DNA from: an uncultured Caryophanales bacterium
Lineage (GTDB): Bacteria; Bacillota_I; Bacilli_A; RFN20; CAG-826
Assembly (NCBI GenBank): GCA_946401755.1
Contig: CAMIVH010000063.1
Location: forward strand, 1 to 5,250
DNA length: 5,250 nucleotides
Reading direction: 5' to 3'
Shown: one piece after another, positions 1 to 5,250 of the stretch
How the letters are laid out: every line of letters starts with the position of its first letter
How positions within the stretch are numbered: the stretch's first letter is position 1
Program-made: the position numbers and the translations under genes
Notes under the pieces: model-generated
Databases searched by the model: none
Told to the model about the DNA's origin: nothing
What the model saw: the letters and a program-made list of their open reading frames with translations, nothing else

Positions 1-1196
1 CTCTTCTTTGAATAAATATTGATTGTGAAATTGACTTCAGCGTAATCAGAAAGTTCAAAAGCAAATGGATCACTTGATGCTCTTGCAAAGAATGGATAGT
101 CAATCATGAAGTTGTCTTCAACACGAGTAGAAGAACTATCAGCGCACACTCTTGCTTCAATTAAGTTCAATCTACAATCACTTCTTACATCAACATTGCA
201 ATAACCGGTTGCTCCAGTGCGATAGTCATAGGACATAGGTTCTTGTGAAAAGATGTGGCCCATGTCGTGTAATACTGCGCCATTTGCGTAGAATTGAACA
301 CTGACACCTTTTGCAGGGTGCATGACATTGTTTTCGTCATACCAGTTCACTTGTGCATTTAATCCCGTTCCAACACGTTGATTAATACCTGAATTTCTAA
401 CTGTGCTGATGGTAAACTCCATATCTTGTTTATCGCCAAAGATATAATTCACATATGCCTCTTCTGCGGTAGGAACGAATGGATCAAAAATAATTGATGG
501 TCCACCGGTCCAGTCACCTGGTTCAAAGCCTCTCAGAAATCTTGGTGGATTAGGAATTGGTGGCCATGGATCTGGATCTGGAATTGGTGGCCATGGATCT
601 GGATGAGGATCTGGATTAGGATCTGGTATATCGGGTAATTCAGGCCCGGTAATTCCGCTACTTGTCCCCTCAAATGATGGACTGCCGTTTGCCAAAGCTG
701 CTCTTTGCTCAGGCGTTGCGACATAATTCATAAAATATTTTGCTAAAACATCTGCTTCAGACAAGGCAGAATAACAATTAGTTTGTCCATCATTGTAAAT
801 GTAAATGGTTTTTGTAATTGTTTTGAGCGATGCTTTTGATGAGCCAACTCCGAAGGCAACCATAACTGCTTGCTTTGTTTTGGTCGCGTCAGCAATAATA
901 AAAACATTAGCGCTATAAGTTTGTTTTACTAATCGAACGTTCACACCAGGAGTAGTTTTAACTACTCTAGCATTGTAGATTCGTTTTTCGCTAGTAAAAA
1001 CGGCTCTAGCTTCATCACCATTGGATATCATATCGTTGATAATGAAAAACTCTGTGCCGTTATCGTTTGGAGCGCGACAGACCATTTCTTTGGTCTCTCG
1101 ATTCGTTTTCTTGAAATCACTTGCAACTTTATTTCCAGCGCCAAAGCTAGCAGCTAGCATACAAACAAGTGATGCAATAACAACTTTTGAATGCAT
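1..1196 (-). CDS. Exported protein with Asp-Pro-rich linker, C-terminus missing (runs off left edge)
   Basis: The frame is open from an ATG at 1196 to the window edge, giving 398 residues with no stop. The start is fixed by AAGGAGGT seven bases upstream and by the match to the start of the peptidase gene (MHSKVVIASL versus MHSKVIITSL). Residues 1 to about 25 form a Sec-type signal peptide; Cys12 does not sit in a good lipobox. Residues 40-170 form a mixed segment with alternating beta-like stretches (for example VNVRLV and ANVFIIADA). Residues 186-218 are a linker of DP, NP and WPPIP units. Residues 230-398 look like a beta-rich extracellular domain, including NWYDENN at 284-290 and Cys333, Cys341 and Cys351. 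That part loosely recalls Ig-like or carboxypeptidase-regulatory-like folds, which is inference only. No catalytic motif is visible in the part present. I do not recognise the family. A surface or secreted role is likely; any enzyme domain or wall anchor would lie beyond the window. Confidence 0.88.
   Translation of the reverse strand, partial: MHSKVVIASLVCMLAASFGAGNKVASDFKKTNRETKEMVCRAPNDNGTEFFIINDMISNGDEARAVFTSEKRIYNARVVKTTPGVNVRLVKQTYSANVFIIADATKTKQAVMVAFGVGSSKASLKTITKTIYIYNDGQTNCYSALSEADVLAKYFMNYVATPEQRAALANGSPSFEGTSSGITGPELPDIPDPNPDPHPDPWPPIPDPDPWPPIPNPPRFLRGFEPGDWTGGPSIIFDPFVPTAEEAYVNYIFGDKQDMEFTISTVRNSGINQRVGTGLNAQVNWYDENNVMHPAKGVSVQFYANGAVLHDMGHIFSQEPMSYDYRTGATGYCNVDVRSDCRLNLIEARVCADSSSTRVEDNFMIDYPFFARASSDPFAFELSDYAEVNFTINIYSKK
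553..606 (-). repeat. 27-bp in-frame tandem duplication in the linker
   Basis: Two 27-base units, 553-579 and 580-606, share 25 identical consecutive bases. They encode two copies of a nine-residue DPWPPIP-type unit at about residues 197-215 of the exported protein. Shorter GATCTGG-type repeats continue to about 625 and encode further Pro-Asp pairs. The unit is a multiple of three, so copy-number change would keep the frame and alter only linker length. Confidence 0.85.
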
Positions 1197-1225
1197 TTTA
1201 ATACCTCCTTTGCATAAAAAAGTAA
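1183..1225 (-). repeat. Shared start cassette, copy 1 (RBS plus first codons)
   Basis: This 43-base segment matches 4677-4720 with two mismatches and one single-base indel. It includes a TTACTTTTT-type run, the perfect Shine-Dalgarno AAGGAGGT, the spacer, the ATG and the codons for MHSKV. Similarity ends abruptly upstream (after the TTACTTTTT run) and fades downstream to protein level in the signal peptide. The GGAGG core is 7 bases from the ATG here and 8 bases in the other copy. Confidence 0.85.
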
Positions 1226-1242
1226 TTTCACAATAAGGAGGC
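1203..1242 (-). promoter_or_regulatory. Possible RBS-masking hairpin in the leader of the exported-protein gene
   Basis: On the minus strand CCTCCTT (1241-1235) lies 24 bases upstream of AAGGAGG (1210-1204) and is its exact complement, with one further G-U pair possible outside (1242 with 1203). If transcription begins upstream of 1242, the mRNA could fold so that its Shine-Dalgarno is paired. A weaker competing pairing is possible between CCTTATT (1237-1231) and AATAAAGG (1278-1271) with one bulged A. Pairing is read from sequence; regulation is inference. The same bases could instead be there as a plus-strand RBS. Confidence 0.4.
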
Positions 1243-1245
1243 TTT

Positions 1246-1305
1246 ATGAAAAATATAATAAAAGCGAGCACCTTTATTTTTCTTCCCAAGTGGTTTTTGA
1301 AGTGA
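1246..1305 (+). CDS. Possible 19-residue hydrophobic basic peptide
   Basis: ATG at 1246 is preceded by AAGGAGG (1235-1241) with a short 4-base gap, and the frame closes with TGA after 19 codons. The peptide, MKNIIKASTFIFLPKWFLK, is basic at both ends with a hydrophobic middle, like small membrane-active or type I toxin-like peptides, or a leader peptide. It points away from the exported-protein gene. I found no convincing plus-strand promoter, and the strong Shine-Dalgarno may simply be the complement of the RBS-masking arm on the other strand. It could easily be chance. Confidence 0.22.
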   Translation: MKNIIKASTFIFLPKWFLK

Positions 1306-1346
1306 ACAATAAACCACTATTCTTCTGTGCTTTATAATCACAGAAG
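1289..1346. other. Two consecutive perfect inverted repeats between genes
   Basis: AGTGGTTT (1289-1296) pairs with AAACCACT (1311-1318) across a 14-base loop, and CTTCTGTG (1322-1329) pairs with CACAGAAG (1339-1346) across a 9-base loop. Both stems are 8 bp and perfect. Neither is followed by a clear T-tract in either direction, so they are not simple terminators. On the minus strand they would lie in the leader of the exported-protein gene; on the plus strand they overlap and follow the end of the possible 19-codon ORF. Confidence 0.5.
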
Positions 1347-1636
1347 TCACATAGCTTTCTTACTGTGTTTGGGATTTTAAGAAAAAACAGGATGCACCGC
1401 AGTTTTTGCTTATAAAATCTTAACTATAAGTTTATTTATTCAAGAGTAATAATCAATAAAAATCTAAAATGTGAAGCACCATCAAAAAAGTATGATAATG
1501 CCAGGTTTTTATAGAAAATAGCTTAAAAATTGCCATTTTTGAAACAGAAATGCATTTTTTGTCGTGTTTATCGATGAAAAATATATAGTGTTCAATGTTT
1601 ACAAGTGTTGGTTTTTGTTATCATAGTTTTTTCAAT
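1347..1636. other. AT-rich intergenic stretch without a convincing gene
   Basis: No ORF here has both a Shine-Dalgarno and a plausible product. The stretch should hold the promoter of the leftward exported-protein gene, but none stands out: TTCACA with an 18-base spacer to TATTAC, and a TATAGT hexamer, are both weak minus-strand candidates. A small 6-bp inverted repeat, CTTATA/TATAAG, lies at 1409-1430, and an imperfect AT-rich one at about 1525-1560. Confidence 0.5.
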
Positions 1637-1673
1637 AAAAAAAAGACGGACTGCGATAAAACAAGTCCGCCTT
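1637..1673 (-). terminator. Intrinsic terminator of the C11 peptidase gene
   Basis: On the minus strand, GGCGGACT (1671-1664) pairs with AGTCCGTC (1652-1645), with one G-U pair, closing an 11-base loop. Two A-T pairs extend the base, and eight T residues follow (1644-1637). It starts 18 bases after the TAG stop of the peptidase gene, so that transcript probably ends here and the next gene has its own promoter. Confidence 0.9.
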
Positions 1674-1690
1674 ATTTATTTCACATCTAA

Positions 1691-4690
1691 CTACGCGTTA
1701 AACAAACTTCTCCAATTATAGAAATGTGTTTCTTCTACTGGATAGATATGATATTCAGGGTAGAGTAAATGTTGGATAGACACACCTGATGCAGGGTTTG
1801 AGCCTCCATTATAACCATAACCAGCACAATGGAAAACTAGTTCGCTATATGCCGCTCTTACTTCGTTAATCAGGCTTCCAAACACACAGAAAACGTCACT
1901 TTGCTCTAAGCGGTCAAGAAAAATCCCGCAATCACAATTTCCATAACCTCTACCGTGCCATGGTTGAGTTGCAGAAGCATGTACGCCAAATTGATAAGTT
2001 GCTTCAACGATGCCATAAAATTCTTCTCTATTGGCGTTGACGGCGGTGTACATAGCACCAGCTAGTTGTTCGAATTTATTTTTATATGTGTCCATCTTTC
2101 TAAGATCAAGGGCAGTGAGATTCAATCCCCAAGATGGGCAGCAATTGCATCCGGCTGCTGGCATTGTTTCGCAAATTTCAATAATTAGATCTTCAGTACT
2201 TGCGTGATTAAATAAATCATCAACCCATGCATTATAGGCCCAACCCATATCGGCAGATTCTTCTTCTTCTGAAGCAATTTGATAGTTGAAGTATGGTGAA
2301 TTGAATTCCGCCACATCTTGAACTTGCATGACACATGCATCGTAACCGATGAATTCAAATTTATCGATGTTATTTGCGCTGAAAACATTTGCGCATGCCG
2401 CAGCTATTTCTGATGATCTTAAAGAGTCATCTTGTCCACTAGGCATTCCATAATCATCAAAGCATACACCTTCAACACCACCACCGTGGTTATAAAGGAT
2501 TAAACCCATTTTGTCAGCAGCAAATTCTTCAACGCCCCAGGCTAAGAAATCTTGGAAGGTAGACTGAAGACCCATGTTTGCCTTTGTGACTCTTCCTTCA
2601 CCGCCACCATATGGTTGGAATGTTCCGTTTCTCAAAGAATAACGATGGAGATAGTTGTCTTCGCTACCAGTATTACGGTTGATATTTGTTTCGACAATAA
2701 TATCCACATCGTTTGGTTGTTGAACAGAAACGCTTTCAATTTCATCCATTTGTGACATTGTGTTCAAGCCACACATATAAAGCATAATTGTCCAGCTAGG
2801 AACTGGAGGGATTTCTTCCTCAACACTGATTGTATAACTTGCATATTCCCAGTCACATTCTCTCACTCTTACGAAAGCTCTTTCGCCAGCCTCTAAATAA
2901 CAAGAAAGTTTGAAATTGTAGCCAATTCCGTCATCATCGTTGTAATCAGTTCTCGTGGCTGGGAAATCACCAACATATAAATCGCCATATGTATCATAAT
3001 CACCAGTTGTTTGGAATGTATATGTTCCAGCAGATGGCGCTTCAAAGAAATACCATTTAGCGTCGCCAGCAGATACTGAGTGGGTATAAGTATCAGTATT
3101 TAAAGGATAACATTCAACGTTACTACCGCATGTTGAACAATGAATCATATCATTATGACCATGGCCATATGGAGCAAATGAGTTGAATGTATGTTCGTTT
3201 GTAGATGATCTTCCACACGCGCAAGCCATTGTATGGAATGCATCGTTATTTGAAACACGTGAGTTATATGCGTGTGCTTGTGTTATATATGCACCACATG
3301 AACAAACTAATTTATGGTTTTGAGAATCTCCATAATTCACTATTTGGTTGTAAGCATGGGTGTGGGCTGGTGAAACGGAAAGTGTATAGTTTGTCGCAGA
3401 CCAGTTATTACCTCTCACTCTTATGAAAACCCATTGATTATCGCTTACAGTTCTAGTATGAGAAACTACACCGATGTTTTCTGTGGTGAAAGAAGTTGTC
3501 ATACTTGTTGGATAATTACCAAGATAGAACTCCATATATGTATATGAAGTGCTGCCTGTTAATCTAAAGGTGTAACTGCCGGTATTTTCAGCTTTGAAAA
3601 CATGCCATTTAGCATCATTAGTCGCGATAGAACCACTAGAAGAATTTTCAAGTGTTAAGATATCAGGTTCGATATAAGCGTCACATTTACTACAGCGAAT
3701 CATGCCGTTATGGCCGTGACCGATTTCAATATAATCGTTAAAGGTATGTTGTTGTAAGATAGAGTTACCACAACTACAAACAGCTCTGTGCATAGCGTTG
3801 TTGTATGTTTCATATGAGCTTGTATATGAGTGGACATGTGGGCTATATACTTCAACCCAAGCATTACAGCCAGAGCAGTGCTTCACTTGATAATCACCAA
3901 CGCTGTAAACAGCGTCAAATGTATGTGAAGTGGAATAGTTATAACCGCATTCACAAATACGTCTATGAGTATTTTGATCTCTGTATGAACACCATGAATA
4001 TGAATGGGTGTGGCCACTTGGTGTTAAAGCAATCCATCTATCACAAATGGAGCAGTGAACCATATCTCTGCCGTGGCCAGAAAATTCATCATCAATATTT
4101 AAATCTACAAGGTGATTTTCCCCACAGCTACAAAATTCTCTGTGCTTTGTACTGCTATAATAGGCAGTACGATTGTCGTACACATGGTTATGCGATGCGG
4201 CTATCGTGTATGAGCCTGCACGGTTGTAATAATCTCTTACACGAATATAACGTGTCTGACCACATGTCATATCAAGAGCAAACCTAAAGTTGCGGTCTGA
4301 ACCTGATATGTCATCACGATTTCCATCATCAGGGCTAACTGTTCCATAGTTTGTCCCTAATCCCAAATAGATTTCAGCAATAGGGTCCATGTTCGTGGTA
4401 GATGATTGGAACCAGAATCTGCCATCAAATGGCGCAGTGAATGTGTACCAGTTGGCACCGCCACTGTTTAACAAACCAGAGCGAGAACGAGTTATAAACA
4501 AATCAGGTCTCACTGTTGTGCTCGCAGCAACAGCTTGCTTAGGCTGCGGAGCTCTTAGAGCTTGGCTAGCAGGCTCAACGACATCACAAGCGTCTTTTTT
4601 AGCATTGGCTCCAACAGTGCTCGCAACTACAGGAGCAAGGCTAATCGCCAATCCAAAAATAAGCGATGTGATAATTACTTTTGAATGCAT
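1691..4690 (-). CDS. Secreted clostripain-family (C11) cysteine peptidase with PPC-like and Cys/His-rich modules
   Basis: This 999-residue protein starts at an ATG 8 bases after GGAGG. Residues 1 to about 24-30 are a Sec signal peptide. Three PPC-like beta-sandwich modules lie at about 71-166, 352-440 and 538-624, each with a G/DAKW-type start, an AGTYTF-like strand and a closing RVR...YT strand. Cys/His-rich repeats fill 167-336 and 443-521. Residues 632-999 are the C11 catalytic domain: LILYNHGGG gives catalytic His735, IGYDACVMQ gives catalytic Cys786, and Asp784 matches the S1 residue that favours Arg or Lys at P1 in clostripain and PmC11. The SEEEE...GWAYNAW segment (807-822) also fits the family. 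Basic residues between His735 and Cys786, such as Arg758, are candidate self-processing sites (inference). No LPXTG or other C-terminal anchor is seen, so it is probably released or held by the N-terminal modules. The substrate is unknown; an extracellular degradative role is likely. Family assignment is firm; the roles of the N-terminal modules are not. Confidence 0.95.
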   Translation of the reverse strand: MHSKVIITSLIFGLAISLAPVVASTVGANAKKDACDVVEPASQALRAPQPKQAVAASTTVRPDLFITRSRSGLLNSGGANWYTFTAPFDGRFWFQSSTTNMDPIAEIYLGLGTNYGTVSPDDGNRDDISGSDRNFRFALDMTCGQTRYIRVRDYYNRAGSYTIAASHNHVYDNRTAYYSSTKHREFCSCGENHLVDLNIDDEFSGHGRDMVHCSICDRWIALTPSGHTHSYSWCSYRDQNTHRRICECGYNYSTSHTFDAVYSVGDYQVKHCSGCNAWVEVYSPHVHSYTSSYETYNNAMHRAVCSCGNSILQQHTFNDYIEIGHGHNGMIRCSKCDAYIEPDILTLENSSSGSIATNDAKWHVFKAENTGSYTFRLTGSTSYTYMEFYLGNYPTSMTTSFTTENIGVVSHTRTVSDNQWVFIRVRGNNWSATNYTLSVSPAHTHAYNQIVNYGDSQNHKLVCSCGAYITQAHAYNSRVSNNDAFHTMACACGRSSTNEHTFNSFAPYGHGHNDMIHCSTCGSNVECYPLNTDTYTHSVSAGDAKWYFFEAPSAGTYTFQTTGDYDTYGDLYVGDFPATRTDYNDDDGIGYNFKLSCYLEAGERAFVRVRECDWEYASYTISVEEEIPPVPSWTIMLYMCGLNTMSQMDEIESVSVQQPNDVDIIVETNINRNTGSEDNYLHRYSLRNGTFQPYGGGEGRVTKANMGLQSTFQDFLAWGVEEFAADKMGLILYNHGGGVEGVCFDDYGMPSGQDDSLRSSEIAAACANVFSANNIDKFEFIGYDACVMQVQDVAEFNSPYFNYQIASEEEESADMGWAYNAWVDDLFNHASTEDLIIEICETMPAAGCNCCPSWGLNLTALDLRKMDTYKNKFEQLAGAMYTAVNANREEFYGIVEATYQFGVHASATQPWHGRGYGNCDCGIFLDRLEQSDVFCVFGSLINEVRAAYSELVFHCAGYGYNGGSNPASGVSIQHLLYPEYHIYPVEETHFYNWRSLFNA
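3128..4192 (-). repeat. Cys/His-rich repeat modules in the C11 peptidase
   Basis: Four copies are seen at residues 167-216, 227-275, 285-336 and 443-521; the last is split from the rest by the second PPC-like module. The common order is an HxH-x-Y pair, then H-x3-C-x-C-G, then usually H-T-F, then [HR]-C-x2-C. Examples are His242/Cys246/Cys248/Cys272/Cys275 and His301/Cys305/Cys307/Cys333/Cys336. The first three start 58-60 residues apart. The fourth carries an extra H-x3-C-x-C-G block (His486/Cys490/Cys492). The ordered Cys and His spacing suggests zinc or another metal, or disulfides, by inference. Similar HTH...CxCG stretches occur in other Bacillota surface proteins, but I know no settled name for them. 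Confidence 0.85.
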
Positions 4691-4720
4691 CTTTAATACC
4701 TCCTTTACATCAAAAAGTAA
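4677..4720 (-). repeat. Shared start cassette, copy 2 (RBS plus first codons)
   Basis: This is the partner of 1183-1225. It carries the same TTACTTTTT-type run, AAAGGAGGTATTAAA and ATGCATTCAAAAGT, with one extra base before the ATG. It sets the start of the C11 peptidase beyond reasonable doubt. Unlike copy 1, it has no exact complement to the Shine-Dalgarno upstream; the best is a 4-base CCTT in GCCTTCT at about 4752-4758. Confidence 0.85.
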
Positions 4721-4803
4721 CTCGTATTTTTATATCAACCATTTGGTTTTAGAAGGCATAGTAAAAACATGTATACACCCTCTTTTTCCACTATTATGCG
4801 TGG

Positions 4804-4831
4804 CTACCAAACAGTTTTCGTATTTTGGTAG
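4804..4831 (-). other. Hairpin in the leader of the C11 peptidase mRNA
   Basis: CTACCAAA (4804-4811) and TTTGGTAG (4824-4831) form a perfect 8-bp stem with a 12-base loop. It lies between the predicted promoter and the start codon, inside a leader of about 195 bases. No T-tract follows on the minus strand, so it is not a plain attenuator. It may stabilise the 5' end or bind a regulator; no known riboswitch consensus was recognised. Confidence 0.5.
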
Positions 4832-4891
4832 TGATTTAGACGCAATAAAAATAGGCAGTATCTAACTTTTATTGTTCTCAAATCTACTTTC

Positions 4892-4919
4892 AATATAACT
4901 CTTTATATTTAATAGTCAA
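4892..4919 (-). promoter_or_regulatory. Predicted sigma-A type promoter of the C11 peptidase gene
   Basis: On the minus strand, TTGACT (4919-4914) is the -35 and TATATT (4897-4892) the -10, each matching five of six consensus bases, with a 16-base spacer. Transcription would start near 4885, leaving about 195 bases untranslated before the ATG at 4690. The region is AT-rich, so chance matches are possible, but no better candidate lies in this gap. Confidence 0.55.
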
Positions 4920-5005
4920 TTATTAAATAAAAGTGACAATAGTAACAAAAAATTTCGACACCGTCTAAATTATTTGTTTAGCGCTTTTAAAAGGCAAAAA
5001 GCATG

Positions 5006-5053
5006 AAAAAAGACGACAATTACTGAACTTTACAAGGTTCAATTTTTGTCATC
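5006..5053. terminator. Intrinsic terminator of the right-edge gene, possibly bidirectional
   Basis: On the minus strand, GATGACAA (5053-5046) pairs with TTGTCGTC (5019-5012), followed inward by a 2x2 mismatch and a further 7-bp stem closing an 8-base loop. Six T residues follow (5011-5006). On the plus strand the same stem is followed by seven T at about 5058-5064, so it could also stop rightward transcription. It sits 33 bases beyond the TAG of the right-edge gene and separates it from the peptidase gene. Confidence 0.85.
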
Positions 5054-5086
5054 ATTCTTTTTTTAGTTTGTTATGAATTAATCTAA

Positions 5087-5250
5087 CTATTTACCAGCGA
5101 AGAGATCCGCTAATTCTTTGTTGTTGTAGTTAGCAGCGCCATAAGTTTCTTTAGCGTACTTTAAGCCATATTCGTAGTCTTCTTTTGTGAAGGCGTTTGT
5201 GGCTTCGTTAGCAAAGATAACTTCGTAGTTATTTTGGAAGGCATCCGCAG
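5087..5250 (-). CDS. C-terminal 53 residues of an unrecognised protein (start beyond right edge)
   Basis: The minus-strand frame enters at the right edge and ends with TAG at 5087-5089. The 53 visible residues end in NNKELADLFAGK and are rich in Asn, Tyr, Ala, Glu and Lys, with no Cys, no membrane segment and no wall anchor. They look like the soluble, helical C-terminus of a globular protein. Codons lean to C-ending forms (six of seven Asn are AAC, three of four Phe are TTC), a pattern often seen in highly expressed genes, though the sample is tiny. The strong terminator right after it closes the transcript. I do not recognise the family and assign no function. Confidence 0.8.
   Translation of the reverse strand, partial: ADAFQNNYEVIFANEATNAFTKEDYEYGLKYAKETYGAANYNNKELADLFAGK

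Noticed and set aside
1..398. Lipoprotein signal or enzyme assignment for the exported protein
   Set aside because: Cys12 lacks a proper lipobox, and the visible 398 residues hold no catalytic motif; its likely distal domains are outside the window.
533..724. 63-codon minus-strand ORF in another frame of the exported-protein gene
   Set aside because: It is a shifted reading of the Pro-Asp linker repeat inside a real gene; its IQI/HGHQF repeats only mirror the DNA repeat.
1021..1236. 71-codon plus-strand ORF over the start of the exported-protein gene
   Set aside because: It is antisense to the signal peptide region and the RBS of a well-supported gene, with no ribosome binding site of its own.
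3805..4287. 160-codon plus-strand ORF opposite the peptidase gene
   Set aside because: It lies wholly antisense to the Cys/His repeat region, has no Shine-Dalgarno, and its composition is what the complement of repeated His/Cys/Tyr codons would give.
4735..4770. 11-residue upstream ORF (MFLLCLLKPNG) in the peptidase leader
   Set aside because: Only a weak GAGGG precedes the ATG, and ORFs this short arise easily by chance; nothing else supports translation.
4389..4865. 158-codon plus-strand ORF across the peptidase 5' end and leader
   Set aside because: It is antisense to the signal peptide, the shared start cassette and the predicted leader, with no RBS and no recognisable domain.
4834..4970. 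Widely spaced 9-base inverted repeat ATTTAGACG (4834-4842) and CGTCTAAAT (4962-4970) around the promoter
   Set aside because: A match of this length is expected with fair probability in a gap of about 400 bases, and the arms are about 120 bases apart with no other operator-like feature.

Overview
This is an AT-rich stretch of a low-GC Gram-positive type genome (Bacillota or a relative; gut-associated Bacilli or Erysipelotrichia-like lineages fit best, but this is inference). Support comes from near-perfect AAGGAGGT ribosome binding sites, intrinsic terminators with clear U-tracts, Sec signal peptides, and large secreted proteins with repeat modules. Trp is encoded by TGG and the long frame closes with TAG, so nothing requires a reassigned UGA codon. 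The exact taxon cannot be named from this window.

All three well-supported genes lie on the minus strand and look like separate transcription units. From right to left in transcription order: (i) 5087-5250, the last 53 codons of an unrecognised protein, followed by a strong hairpin terminator (5006-5053). (ii) A 396-base gap holding a good promoter (-35 TTGACT, -10 TATATT, 4892-4919) and a leader of about 195 bases with a perfect 8-bp hairpin (4804-4831). (iii) 1691-4690, a 999-residue secreted cysteine peptidase of the clostripain family (C11), closed by a terminator at 1637-1673. Its N-terminal two thirds alternate three PPC-like beta-sandwich modules with a Cys/His-rich repeat array that may bind metal. 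(iv) A 494-base gap with several inverted repeats. (v) 1-1196, the first 398 residues of a second exported protein with an Asp-Pro-rich linker, running off the left edge.

The two exported proteins start with nearly the same DNA: about 43 bases covering the ribosome binding site and first codons match at all but two positions and one indel, although the mature proteins are not obviously related. The second gene also has, in its leader, an exact 7-base complement of its own Shine-Dalgarno sequence, which could mask the ribosome binding site. The same seven bases read on the plus strand are the Shine-Dalgarno of a possible 19-codon ORF, so the two explanations compete.

The most unusual items are the C11 peptidase architecture with 36 cysteines, the shared start cassette, and the possible RBS-masking hairpin. 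I see no mobile element, CRISPR array, tRNA or rRNA.
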